Below are positions 16,499 through 25,184 of a DNA stretch of 64,000 bases, piece after piece. The translations under genes and the position numbers were made by a program. Every line of letters begins with the position of its first letter. The first letter of the stretch is position 1. Source of the stretch: GCA-2687025 sp964473525 (lineage in GTDB: Bacteria; Poribacteria; WGA-4E; GCA-2687025); NCBI GenBank assembly GCA_964473525.1, contig CAYYPK010000036.1:1-64000 (forward strand), in the 5' to 3' direction. The notes below the pieces were generated by a model, which was not told where the DNA came from, did not search any database, and worked only from the letters and a program-made list of their open reading frames with translations.

Positions 16499-17758
16499 AT
16501 GAATCACGACGTCAAAGACCTCGGGCTCGCCGAGGCAGGTAAGCAGCGCATTGAGTGGGCGGAAAGCTCGATGCCCGTGCTTCGACAGATCCGGGAACGC
16601 TTCGCCGCCGAGAAGCCGCTGGACGGCGTACGTATCGCCGCGTGCCTGCACGTCACGACCGAGACGGCAAACCTGATGCGCACGCTGGACGCGGGCGGCG
16701 CCGATGTCGCCCTGTGCGCGTCTAACCCGCTCAGCACGCAGGACGACGTGGCTGCCAGCCTTGTCCAGGACTTCGGGATCGCGACCTTCGCCATCCATGG
16801 CGAGGACAACGACACCTACTACGGACACATCGGCGACACGCTCGACACGAAGCCGCAGGTCACCATCGACGACGGAGCGGACCTCGTCAGCGTGATCCAC
16901 TCGGAGCGCCGCGACCTGATCGAAGGCATCATCGGCGGCATGGAGGAGACGACGACGGGCGTCATCCGCCTCCGCAGCATGGCTGCCGACGGCGTGCTGG
17001 CGTACCCGATCTACGCCGTGAACGACGCGCAGACGAAGCACATGTTCGACAACCGCTATGGCTCCGGCCAGAGCACGCTGGACGGCGTGTTGCGCGCGAC
17101 GAACGCGCTCATCGCGGGCATGGTCGTCGTCGTGTGCGGCTATGGATGGTGCGGGCGCGGCGTCGCGGATCGGGCTCGCGGTCTCGGCGCGAACGTCATC
17201 GTCACCGAGGTAGACCCCGTGCGCGGTCTGGAAGCGGTTATGGACGGATTCCGCGTCCTACCGATGGCTCAGGCGGCGAGCGAGGGCAACCTGTTCGTCA
17301 CCGTCACGGGTGACATCAGCGTGCTGCGCAGGGAGCACTTCGAGGCGATGCGCGACGGCGCTCTCATCGCGAACTCGGGCCACTTTAACGTCGAGATCGA
17401 CATCCCGGCGTTGGCGGAGCTCGCCGTCAGCCAGACGACGGCGCGTCCGAACGTTGAGCAATACACGCTCGCGGACGGCCGACGGCTGCACGTCTTGGGT
17501 GAAGGACGGCTCATCAACCTCGCGGCGGCGGAGGGGCACCCCGCCAGCGTCATGGACATGAGCTTCGCTGGACAGGCGCTGTCCACGGAGCACATGTATC
17601 AGAACGCGTCGAGCCTCGAGGCGAAGGTGTACGATCCTCCCAAGGAGATCGACGCTCACATCGCCGGGCTCAAGCTGACGGCGCTGGGCATCGAGATCGA
17701 CGTACTCACGGACGAGCAGGCGAAGTACCTGTCGTCGTGGGACATGGGAACAACCTAG
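16499..17758 (+). CDS. ahcY: adenosylhomocysteinase
   Basis: The protein has 419 residues. The ATG has an AGGAAT ribosome site and lies 24 bases after metK. The enzyme splits S-adenosylhomocysteine into adenosine and homocysteine using bound NAD. The N-terminus has the substrate-domain motif ACLHVTTETANLMRTL and CASNPLSTQDDVAASL. The NAD-binding loop is GYGWCGRGVADRARGLG (about 205-221), followed by NSGHFNVEID. The C-terminus stops at SSWDMGTT, the shorter form without the terminal KPDHYRY of the longer bacterial and eukaryotic type. The insertion of the long type also appears absent. Operon with metK. Confidence 0.97.
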   Translation: MNHDVKDLGLAEAGKQRIEWAESSMPVLRQIRERFAAEKPLDGVRIAACLHVTTETANLMRTLDAGGADVALCASNPLSTQDDVAASLVQDFGIATFAIHGEDNDTYYGHIGDTLDTKPQVTIDDGADLVSVIHSERRDLIEGIIGGMEETTTGVIRLRSMAADGVLAYPIYAVNDAQTKHMFDNRYGSGQSTLDGVLRATNALIAGMVVVVCGYGWCGRGVADRARGLGANVIVTEVDPVRGLEAVMDGFRVLPMAQAASEGNLFVTVTGDISVLRREHFEAMRDGALIANSGHFNVEIDIPALAELAVSQTTARPNVEQYTLADGRRLHVLGEGRLINLAAAEGHPASVMDMSFAGQALSTEHMYQNASSLEAKVYDPPKEIDAHIAGLKLTALGIEIDVLTDEQAKYLSSWDMGTT

Positions 17759-17790
17759 ACCAACGACCCGACTGAGAACACGACATGCTA

Positions 17791-17822
17791 GGATAGGGGC
17801 AAGAGTGATCTTGCCCCTATCC
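17791..17822 (+). terminator. hairpin terminator after ahcY
   Basis: A perfect 13-base-pair stem, GGATAGGGGCAAG with its complement, encloses a 6-base loop and lies 32 bases after the ahcY stop. One more A-T pair extends it. The following sequence (TGTTGATGG) has only a weak T content. It separates the metK-ahcY operon from the small membrane-protein gene. Confidence 0.75.
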
Positions 17823-17868
17823 TGTTGATGGACGGGGCCGCGCCGAACCGCTGACCAGGAGGCAGACC

Positions 17869-18093
17869 ATGTCACGCGCGGAATGGGTAGAAGGCATCCT
17901 GATGCTTCTGTGCATCCCCCTCCTGTGGCCCGTCGTGCGCTGGATGCGCACCGGCGCGCCGATGCCCCCGTTCTATGGGGTCGTTCTTATCGCTGGCGCT
18001 GGCGTGCTTATCGCCATCACGGTGCGGCGGGTTCAGCGACTTCGGAAGGCGTTCCGCGAACAGCGCGGCGGGCAGAACAGGTTCCCATTCTGA
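17869..18093 (+). CDS. small two-helix membrane protein
   Basis: The protein has 74 residues with a strong ribosome site (AGGAGG). Two hydrophobic segments are visible: about 8-24 (EGILMLLCIPLLWPVV) and about 35-52 (FYGVVLIAGAGVLIAITV). A basic tail, RRVQRLRKAFREQRGG, follows and is probably cytoplasmic. No family recognised. It sits between ahcY and the PfkB kinase, all on one strand, with about 52 bases to the kinase, so those two may be co-transcribed. Confidence 0.75.
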   Translation: MSRAEWVEGILMLLCIPLLWPVVRWMRTGAPMPPFYGVVLIAGAGVLIAITVRRVQRLRKAFREQRGGQNRFPF

Positions 18094-18145
18094 CACGGCG
18101 TCGCAGACGGCTGGCGCCGCGACGTCGGCGTCATAGGAGATTCCG

Positions 18146-19048
18146 TTGAGCGTACTCATCGTAGGTTCCGTAGCGTTCGACTCGATCGAGACAGCCACCG
18201 GGTCGGACCCCCGCGCGTTGGGAGGCTCAGCGACATACGGCAGCGTCGCCGCCAGCCTCTTCTCGCCAGTCAGTCTTGTGGGCGTCGTGGGCGAGGATTT
18301 TGACCAGGAGAACATCGACTTGCTCGCCTCGCGCGGCGTCGATCTCGAAGGCCTGGAACGGAAGCCGGGCAAGACGTTCTTCTGGGCGGGCAAGTACTCC
18401 GCTGACTTCTCGGAGCGGGAGACGCTGGCGACGGACCTTAATGTCTTCGCGGACTTCCAACCGCACCTGCCGGATTCCTACCGAGACTCGCAGTACATTT
18501 TCCTGGCGAACATCGCGCCCAACCTGCAGCAGATGGTGCTGGACCAAGCCACCGACCCCATGCTCGTGGTGGCGGACACGATGAACCTGTGGATCGACAT
18601 CCAGAAGGACGACCTGCTGGGGCTGCTCAAGAGCGTGGACGTGTTCGTCCTCAACGACGAGGAGGCGCGCCAGATAGCCGGAGAAACGAGCATCATCGCC
18701 GCCGGCCGCCATTTATTGACGCTCGGGCCCTCGCGCGTCATTATTAAGAAGGGCGAGCACGGAGCCATCTCACTTACAGAGAATTCGTATTTCGCCGCCC
18801 CGGCGTACCCGGTGGTGGATGTCGTGGATCCAACGGGAGCGGGCGACACGTTCGCTGGCGCTCTGATGGGATACCTCGCGGCGCACAACTCGGCGTCCGA
18901 GGAGATCGTCCGGCGCGGGATACTGTTGGGTACGGTGGCGGCCTCGTTCACGGTCGAGGGCTTCGGCCTGAACCGGCTGCGCGAGATCGACGAGCACGCC
19001 ATCGAAGAGCGATACCGCCAGTTGCGTTCGTATTGCACGGTGGACTGA
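18146..19048 (+). CDS. PfkB-family carbohydrate/nucleoside kinase
   Basis: The protein has 300 residues, starting at TTG after AGGAGA. It is a ribokinase-fold enzyme. GGSATYGSVAASLF near residue 30 is the N-terminal PfkB region, and DPTGAGDTFAGALMGYL at about 228-244 is the catalytic PfkB signature 2 with the base Asp. The family includes ribokinase, fructokinase and adenosine kinase. Because it follows metK-ahcY, whose product is adenosine, an adenosine-kinase-like role is attractive but inferred from position only. The PHP-domain gene begins 19 bases after its stop, suggesting co-transcription. Confidence 0.93.
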   Translation: MSVLIVGSVAFDSIETATGSDPRALGGSATYGSVAASLFSPVSLVGVVGEDFDQENIDLLASRGVDLEGLERKPGKTFFWAGKYSADFSERETLATDLNVFADFQPHLPDSYRDSQYIFLANIAPNLQQMVLDQATDPMLVVADTMNLWIDIQKDDLLGLLKSVDVFVLNDEEARQIAGETSIIAAGRHLLTLGPSRVIIKKGEHGAISLTENSYFAAPAYPVVDVVDPTGAGDTFAGALMGYLAAHNSASEEIVRRGILLGTVAASFTVEGFGLNRLREIDEHAIEERYRQLRSYCTVD

Positions 19049-19067
19049 CAAGCACCCAGGACATCGC

Positions 19068-20189
19068 ATGTTTCGTATGCAGGGCGACTCCACAACTAGC
19101 GGCCAGACGACCAGCGGCCCACTGACGGCCGATCGAGACATCTCCGCAACGCTTTACGACTACGCGGGCGGCATCCACATTCACTCGACCCTCTCCGACG
19201 GATCGGGCACGGTTCCTGAAATAGTCGCGGATGCCCGCGCGGCCGGGCTCGACTTCATCATGCTCACCGACCACGAGCACTTGCAGGCGCGCGACCTCGG
19301 GTACGAGGGCTGGCACGACGACCTACTGTGCCTCGTCGGCGAGGAAGTCACGCCGCGCTTCCACAACCACTACCTCGCCTTCGACATCGACGCCCCGGTG
19401 AAGGGACGTGGGAACTGGCGACAGCCGCAACGCTTCATCGACCGCGTCGCCGACCAGGGCGGCCTGGGGTTCATAGCCCACCCAATAGGCGAGGACTACC
19501 CAACCCGCGCGATGGCGTGCCCCTGGCTGGACTGGTCGGTCACGGGGTTCACGGGCATTGAGCTGTGGTCGTATATGCACGACTGGGCGCGCAACGTGAA
19601 GTGGCGCAATGTCCCAGCAGCTCTCGCCGCGCCGGACAAGTTCATTCACGGGCCGCACCAGCGCGCCGTGAAGATGTGGGACCAGATCGGTCAGAAGCGG
19701 CCCGTTGTCGCTCTCGGCACTCTGGATATCCACGCGAAGAAAGTGCCGGGGATCGGCCTGCCCCGAATCCTGCCGTACTCTTTCGCGTTCAAGACGATTC
19801 GCACGCATGTCCTGTTGGACGCGCCGCTGGACGCCACCGATTCGCAAGCGGCGGCGAAGCAGGTCTACGACGCGATCCGCGCGGGGCACTGCTTCCTAGC
19901 GCACGACGGTTTCGGAGACAGCACGGGCTTCTACTTCGACGCGCAGCGTCGAGGCAAGGTCGTCGCCCTCATGGGCGATGAGCTGCCGTTCATGGCGGGG
20001 ACGCGGCTGCACGCGTCCGTACCCGACCAGGCGTACATCTGTCTGCTCCGTGACGGCCACGTCATTGAGGAATTCGAGGGTAAGCGCCTGTCCTACGCAA
20101 TCACGCAACCGGGCGTCTACCGCATTGAGGTTCGGCGGCGGTTCCAGCCGTGGATATTCTCGAACCCGATCTACGTGCGGATGCCCTAG
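19068..20189 (+). CDS. PHP-domain phosphoesterase family protein
   Basis: The protein has 373 residues. The PHP (polymerase and histidinol phosphatase) metal-site motifs appear in order: GGIHIHSTLSDGSG (about 34-47), MLTDHEHLQARD (about 65-76), LVGEEVTPRFHNHYLAFDID (about 87-106), then GFIAHPIGEDYP and later ALGTLDIHAKK. These His, Asp and Glu residues would hold a trinuclear metal site. The last roughly 90 residues form a beta-rich domain seen in exported PHP proteins, although no signal peptide is clear. Position after the PfkB kinase with a 19-base gap suggests an operon. Probably a phosphatase. Substrate unknown. Confidence 0.9.
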   Translation: MFRMQGDSTTSGQTTSGPLTADRDISATLYDYAGGIHIHSTLSDGSGTVPEIVADARAAGLDFIMLTDHEHLQARDLGYEGWHDDLLCLVGEEVTPRFHNHYLAFDIDAPVKGRGNWRQPQRFIDRVADQGGLGFIAHPIGEDYPTRAMACPWLDWSVTGFTGIELWSYMHDWARNVKWRNVPAALAAPDKFIHGPHQRAVKMWDQIGQKRPVVALGTLDIHAKKVPGIGLPRILPYSFAFKTIRTHVLLDAPLDATDSQAAAKQVYDAIRAGHCFLAHDGFGDSTGFYFDAQRRGKVVALMGDELPFMAGTRLHASVPDQAYICLLRDGHVIEEFEGKRLSYAITQPGVYRIEVRRRFQPWIFSNPIYVRMP

Positions 20190-20383
20190 CGCGGCGCCCT
20201 TCGCCTCCACGCCGCCGACGCGAACCACCTACGCGCCACATCCTGGACGTCACCGCCTTCGCGGGCGCCAGATCGCATTCTGGCCACATCCGTGATGGTC
20301 CGCGACGCTCTGCCAGGGGTACCGCCGCGACCGTCTGGCGCGCGCGGGGCTGGCACGCGTAGGCGACCGAGCGCCACCCACAC

Positions 20384-20412
20384 TTGCCGCTTACTCGACG
20401 TGTGGCTAACCT
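20384..20412 (+). promoter_or_regulatory. possible promoter of the exported beta-sandwich gene
   Basis: TTGCCG and TAACCT with a 17-base spacer lie about 50 bases before the start codon at 20463. The hexamers match the sigma-70 consensus only partly. Tentative. Confidence 0.3.
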
Positions 20413-20462
20413 GCTGCGTAGAGCAACGCAGGACACTGGATGCACACACGGCGGAGAAACCC

Positions 20463-21194
20463 ATGCACCGGAACCTGAGGACAATACTAGCGCTCGCGGC
20501 GTTCTTCGCCGTGGGAGCCGTGGGAAGCGCGGCGTCTCTCACGGATGAATTCGACGGCGCCGACCTTCGAGCAGACTGGGAATGGTGGCAGGAGCCGGGA
20601 CAATGGGATGTCGGCTCCACGAAATCCGACTGGCTGACGATACAAGCCGACCAGAACCGCAATCTGTGGCAGGGGGACACGACGTCGCGACTCTTCCAGA
20701 GCGTGCCAGACGAACCGTTCGATGTCGAGACGCGTCTCCTGACGGAGTTCGACGGCAACTCCATCGTGGGCGGCCTCGTCGCGATGAGCAAGGCGGACGA
20801 TAACTGGGTGACGCTCAAGCTGTGGGGTCACGCCGACGGCACGGCGCAGTTGCAGTACCAGACCAAGGCCAATGAGAATGGTCCTGGCCTCGTGGGCGCT
20901 GCCCCCGGCTTCGCATCGGCGGATGGCACGGCGGACGTGTACATGCGCCTCGCAAAGGACGCCGATAGCTACACGAGCTACTGGAAGCTCGCCGAAGACG
21001 ACGACTGGACGGTCGTTGGCCCCACGGAGATGGCGCTGACGCCGCCCATCGAACTCGGCCTCTACGCTGGCGTGGACGGCGCGGCGGGAGAGATGCTAGC
21101 GCAATTCGAGTACTTCCGAGACAACATCACCCCGCTCGACGTGGAGCCGACCGACAAGCTCGCGACGACGTGGGCGCGCGTGAAGGCGCGCTAG
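20463..21194 (+). CDS. exported concanavalin-like beta-sandwich protein with WG-type tail
   Basis: The protein has 243 residues. The ATG follows GGAGAA, and the signal peptide NLRTILALAAFFAVGAVGSA begins there. The mature part (LTDEFDGADLRADWEWWQEP...) resembles DUF1349 and other glucanase-like beta-sandwich domains that recognise carbohydrates. EYFRDNITP closes the domain. The last residues, DKLATTWARVKAR, match the short tail of the two LamG proteins at 5501 and 6417. The DUF6785 membrane gene begins 37 bases later, so the two are probably an operon. Ligand unknown. Confidence 0.88.
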   Translation: MHRNLRTILALAAFFAVGAVGSAASLTDEFDGADLRADWEWWQEPGQWDVGSTKSDWLTIQADQNRNLWQGDTTSRLFQSVPDEPFDVETRLLTEFDGNSIVGGLVAMSKADDNWVTLKLWGHADGTAQLQYQTKANENGPGLVGAAPGFASADGTADVYMRLAKDADSYTSYWKLAEDDDWTVVGPTEMALTPPIELGLYAGVDGAAGEMLAQFEYFRDNITPLDVEPTDKLATTWARVKAR

Positions 21195-21231
21195 ACGACA
21201 CCGGAGCCGCGGGAAGGGCCGTTGGCGCGGT

Positions 21232-23175
21232 ATGAAGCAACGACACGCCAACGGTTCCGCCGCGACCATCCGCCTGCGCGCCGTCGCGCTCGGAACGCTG
21301 GCGGTCCCGCTGAACGCGTTCTGGATCACGCAGTTCGAACTGAACCGCTGGTCCTTCCCCACCTACCTCGTACCGTTCTATAACGCCATCTTCACGTTGG
21401 CGCTGGTGGCCGCGTGCAACGCGGCGCTGTCCCGCTACGCGCCCGCCCAACGCCTGCGGCCAGGCGAGCTGCTCGTCGTCTATCTGATGGCGTCCATCGC
21501 GTCGGCGCTCTGCTCGCACAACATGATGGAAGTGCTCGTCACGACCATCCCGCACGCGCACTACAACGCCACGCCGCAGAACGAGTGGGCGACCCGCATC
21601 ATCCCGTACCTGCCGCCGTGGCTTGTCGTCTCTGACCCCGACGCCCTGCACGGCTACTACGAGGGTGATTCCAGCTTCTGGCGGTGGGACACGTTGCGCG
21701 CGTGGGCGCCCGCCATCGGGTCGTGGACGCTCTTCACGACGTTCCTCCTGGGTGTCATGCTGGCGTTGGCGATCCTGTTGCGGCGTCAGTGGACGGAGCG
21801 CGAGAAACTCACGTATCCCATCATCCAGTTGCCGCTGGCTCTCGCCGGCGAGCAGGCGGGACTATGGCGGCAGCGCTCTCTGTGGGCAGGCTTCGGCGTC
21901 AGCGGCGGCGCCACGGTGTACAACGGCATTGCGGCCCTCGTGCCGGTCGTGCCGGCGCTCCCACTCAAGCGCGTGCTCGAGTTGCATCCGATCTTCTCCG
22001 AGCGTCCGTGGAACGCCATCGGCTGGACTCCCGTGACGGTGCACCCACACCTCATCGGTCTCGGCTTCCTCATGCCCCTGGACCTGCTCTTCTCGTCGTG
22101 GTTCTTCTATTGGGCGTTGCGCTGGGAACGCATCGCGAAGTCCGCGTTGGGTCTGCGCATGCTCCCGGGCTTCCCGTACGAGAAGGAGCAGACGCTCGGA
22201 GCGTATCTCGCCGTGGCGCTCATCGCGCTGTGGATGGGCCGTCGTCATCTCGCGGCGTTCATCGCGGCGGCGTGGCGCGGGCGCCGCGACTCGGCCGACG
22301 ATCCCGTGACGCCGCGTGTGGCGCTTCTCGCCATCGTCGGTGGCGTGTTGGGTCTGGCGTTCTTCAGCCAGGCGGCGGGGTTGGGGTTGGGCATCGCCCT
22401 CGTGTTCTTCGTCATCTACTACCTGTTCGCCGTCGCCATGACGCGTATGCGCGCCGAGTTCGGGTTCCCCATCCACGACGCCCACTACCCGCAGGGGCCG
22501 GACTTCGCGGTGTGGATGTCCACGGGAACGCGCCGACTCGGTCCACAGAACCTGACCATCATCGCGCTCTATCACTGGTTCAATCGCACGTACGCCAGCC
22601 ATCCGATGCCGCACCAGTTGGAGGCGTTCAAGATGGGCGAGCGCCTGGGAGCCAACAGGCGCGCGTACACGGGCATAGCGGGCGTATTGCTGCTAGCCGC
22701 CATCCTGAGCGTTCTAGCAACGTTTGCCGTGATCCTCGACTCCATGTATCGGCACGGATCCGCGACGGGCTACTACACCTGGTGGGGCAGCGGCGGCTTC
22801 GGGAAGGAGACCTACCGGTGGCTCGACCAATGGCTGGACAACCCCACGGAACCGAACGTCCTGGGGGTGCAGTTCGTGGGCGTGGGCTTCGCGGTCGCGT
22901 CGTTCTTCCATTTCATGCGCACTCGCTACATGTGGTGGAGCCTGCATCCCCTCGGCTATGCCGTGTCCACGAGCTGGGGGGCGCACGTGTGGAGCTCGTT
23001 CCTCATCGCGTGGGTGGCGAAGTGGGGCGCGCTGAAGTTCGGCGGCATCGGGTTCTACCGACGCTCCGTGCCGTTCTTCCTGGGCGTCATCCTGGGCGAA
23101 TTCCTCGTCGGCAGCGTGTGGAACTGGGTCGCCATCCTGTTCGACGTCACGACGTACCAGTTCAGCGTGGGGTGA
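21232..23175 (+). CDS. DUF6785-type multi-helix membrane protein (paralogue A)
   Basis: The protein has 647 residues and about 12-14 hydrophobic segments. It is an integral inner-membrane protein. I recognise the DUF6785/DUF6784 type, common in Planctomycetes and Poribacteria, by segments such as RPGELLVVYLMASIASA, PQNEWATRIIPYLPPWLVVS, RRQWTEREKLTYPIIQLPL and HWFNRTYASHPMPHQLEAFK. The C-terminal helix pair ends with GVILGEFLVGSVWN. Function is unproven; a transporter of the OPT kind is possible. It follows the secreted beta-sandwich gene closely. The paralogue at 30135-32063 shares the same landmarks. The convergent isomerase gene stops 21 bases after it. Confidence 0.9.
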   Translation: MKQRHANGSAATIRLRAVALGTLAVPLNAFWITQFELNRWSFPTYLVPFYNAIFTLALVAACNAALSRYAPAQRLRPGELLVVYLMASIASALCSHNMMEVLVTTIPHAHYNATPQNEWATRIIPYLPPWLVVSDPDALHGYYEGDSSFWRWDTLRAWAPAIGSWTLFTTFLLGVMLALAILLRRQWTEREKLTYPIIQLPLALAGEQAGLWRQRSLWAGFGVSGGATVYNGIAALVPVVPALPLKRVLELHPIFSERPWNAIGWTPVTVHPHLIGLGFLMPLDLLFSSWFFYWALRWERIAKSALGLRMLPGFPYEKEQTLGAYLAVALIALWMGRRHLAAFIAAAWRGRRDSADDPVTPRVALLAIVGGVLGLAFFSQAAGLGLGIALVFFVIYYLFAVAMTRMRAEFGFPIHDAHYPQGPDFAVWMSTGTRRLGPQNLTIIALYHWFNRTYASHPMPHQLEAFKMGERLGANRRAYTGIAGVLLLAAILSVLATFAVILDSMYRHGSATGYYTWWGSGGFGKETYRWLDQWLDNPTEPNVLGVQFVGVGFAVASFFHFMRTRYMWWSLHPLGYAVSTSWGAHVWSSFLIAWVAKWGALKFGGIGFYRRSVPFFLGVILGEFLVGSVWNWVAILFDVTTYQFSVG

Positions 23176-23196
23176 TCCACGGTTGGCGCCGCCACG

Positions 23197-24060
23197 CTAC
23201 TCCGACAGAAGCGCCTCTATCTGTTGCAGGGAGACCCGCGCCGCCTCTTCCGGGTCGCCCTTCATGACGCGCCTGTAGTAGTCAAACGACTCGAATTCCA
23301 CCGAGCAGAACCCCGTGTAGCCGAGCTCTTCGAGCGCGCCGAAGAACGCCGTCCAGTCCACCGCGCCTTCGCCGAGAAGCGGGAAGAGGAACTTGCCGGG
23401 CTCCGGGTTGTCGCCGATGGCGTCCTTGAGGTGCACGTGCGCGATCTTGTCGCCCCACTCACGCGCGACCCACGCGACGTCGAGGTTGCCGTAGAGGATG
23501 CCGTGCGACGGATCGAGGTTCACCATCTGCGCCGGGCTGTCCAAGCGGTCTAGCAGGTAGCGGTGCGTGTAGAAGTCGTGCGCCACCATGCCGAAGACGC
23601 CCTCGGACGAGATGACCACGCCCGCCTCCTCGGCGGCCTCGCCGAACGCCTCATACGCCTCGAACACCTGCGCCCACGCCGCGGACTCGGTAATGTCGCG
23701 ACCTACTTTCGGCGCGTTGGCGTCCCACGGCGCCGGACCTGTCATCGCTCCGACGGTCGCCACGTCGCATTCGCCAGCGGCGTGAATGGCGCGCACGGTT
23801 CGTTCAATGCGAGCGCGTCGGGCGTCGTCGTCGAGGCATACAAGATCCTCGTGCGCCATGATGCGGGACACGTCGAGCCCGGCGTCTCGTGTCTTCCCTA
23901 CGAGGTCGCGCAGTTCGGACAGCGGCCGATCTACGCTGAAATGCGAAGTCGTCCACTCGATGCCCTCGTAGCCCAGTCCCTTCAGCGATGCGATGACTTC
24001 CTCCGCGGGCATTCCGGCGTACCCCAAGCCAGCGAGGAACGCTACCTTCCATCCGCGCAT
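23197..24060 (-). CDS. sugar phosphate isomerase/epimerase-like TIM barrel
   Basis: The protein has 287 residues of the AP_endonuc_2/xylose-isomerase-like family, a metal-dependent TIM barrel acting on sugars or cyclitols. Likely metal ligands are Glu in VVISSEGVFGM (about 150), Asp in MVNLDPSHGIL (about 185), His in IAHVHLKDA (about 212) and Glu in FCSVEFESFD (about 260). No signal peptide. Ribosome site AGGGAACACGGAC precedes the ATG. The epimerase gene lies 40 bases upstream on the same strand, so these two probably form an operon for sugar interconversion. Confidence 0.92.
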   Translation of the reverse strand: MRGWKVAFLAGLGYAGMPAEEVIASLKGLGYEGIEWTTSHFSVDRPLSELRDLVGKTRDAGLDVSRIMAHEDLVCLDDDARRARIERTVRAIHAAGECDVATVGAMTGPAPWDANAPKVGRDITESAAWAQVFEAYEAFGEAAEEAGVVISSEGVFGMVAHDFYTHRYLLDRLDSPAQMVNLDPSHGILYGNLDVAWVAREWGDKIAHVHLKDAIGDNPEPGKFLFPLLGEGAVDWTAFFGALEELGYTGFCSVEFESFDYYRRVMKGDPEEAARVSLQQIEALLSE

Positions 24061-24100
24061 GTCCGTGTTCCCTGTCAGTGAGTGGGTGGTTGTCGTGGCT

Positions 24101-25009
24101 TCATGCCGGGTCAGGCGAGAGCTCCCACTCGTCGAACCGGCGCCAGCTTGATAGAGGCTCCCAGCCCAGCAGGCGAGACGCCTTGCGAATGTCGAAGACC
24201 GTCGCGTACGGGTTCGCCTCGAAGTATGACGGGTCGCTCACGGGTGGGCATTCGCCGAAGCTTCGCTCCAGCAATTCCAGCGTCGGTAGCGGAAGGAACG
24301 TGTCCCGAGCGGAGAGGAAGAACGCCTCGAAGGGCGCGGTGTCAGAAGCTGGGAACTCGTACTCCACCGACGCGGCGCACGCGCGCGCTACGTCGCGCAC
24401 GGCGATGTGAGCCCCGAACCCGTCGACCGTCTCTGGGACCACACCCTCCTGAGCCCTGCGGGCGATTTCGCGCGCGGCGTCTTCGGCGCGCACGCTCCAC
24501 ACCCACATGTACCGCAGCGAGATGACCTCCAGTCCGAACGCCTCGGCGTAGTTCGCGCCGATGCGCTCGCCGAAGTGCTTTGACAGGCTGTACGCCTCGT
24601 GAGGCCACAGCGGGTGGTCCTCGTCGATAGGGACGTACTGCGGCGTCAGCTTGACGTGGTGGATGCCAAACCCCGTGCTGGATTCGCTGCACCCGTAGAC
24701 GACGCGCGGAATCCCCTCCAGTCGCGCCGACTCGAACACCGTGTAGGACGTGACGGTGTTGTCGCCGATGACCTGCTCGATCGGGTGGCCCTGGTTCGGG
24801 TCTGGTATAGCCGCGAGGTGTACGATCTGGTCGGCGCCTCTTACAGCCGCGCGCGTGCCGTCGAGGCTCGTGAGGTCAACTTCGCGGTATTCGACATCGA
24901 CGCGCGGAGGCATCTGGTCGAGCGACCACGCCTCGTGTCCCGCCTTCGTCAGCTCGTCGCAGACGTAGGTACCGATGGCGCCGCTGCCTCCGGTGACGGC
25001 GATCTTCAT
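24101..25009 (-). CDS. NAD-dependent epimerase/dehydratase
   Basis: The protein has 302 residues of the extended SDR type. The NAD-binding motif AVTGGSGAIGTYV stands at the very start (4-16). IVHLAAIPDPNQ is the next strand, and the catalytic YSLSK follows at about 141-145. The C-terminal FDIRKASRLLGWEP is typical of nucleotide-sugar epimerases and of uronate-dehydrogenase-like enzymes. GGGGGAAC precedes the ATG. It is likely co-transcribed with the downstream TIM-barrel isomerase. Its exact substrate is unknown; the small size would also suit uronate dehydrogenase. Confidence 0.92.
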   Translation of the reverse strand: MKIAVTGGSGAIGTYVCDELTKAGHEAWSLDQMPPRVDVEYREVDLTSLDGTRAAVRGADQIVHLAAIPDPNQGHPIEQVIGDNTVTSYTVFESARLEGIPRVVYGCSESSTGFGIHHVKLTPQYVPIDEDHPLWPHEAYSLSKHFGERIGANYAEAFGLEVISLRYMWVWSVRAEDAAREIARRAQEGVVPETVDGFGAHIAVRDVARACAASVEYEFPASDTAPFEAFFLSARDTFLPLPTLELLERSFGECPPVSDPSYFEANPYATVFDIRKASRLLGWEPLSSWRRFDEWELSPDPA

Positions 25010-25184
25010 GTGTTCCCCCAGCCGTGGGCGCGCTCGCGTCGTGGTAGGCGTTCAAGGCGAGGCAGTCTAGCACACCTCTTGCACATTACGGACAGCATGG
25101 CGCCAAGGCCCTCACGGTTGTCCGCGCGTGCAGGTGTGGTGACAATGCCACGGGCGGATTCACACACGGTAGGACACGAGTACC

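Noticed and set aside
21684..23267. 527-residue open frame on the plus strand
   Set aside because: Shifted frame within the DUF6785 gene, Arg/Ala/Gly-rich without membrane segments.
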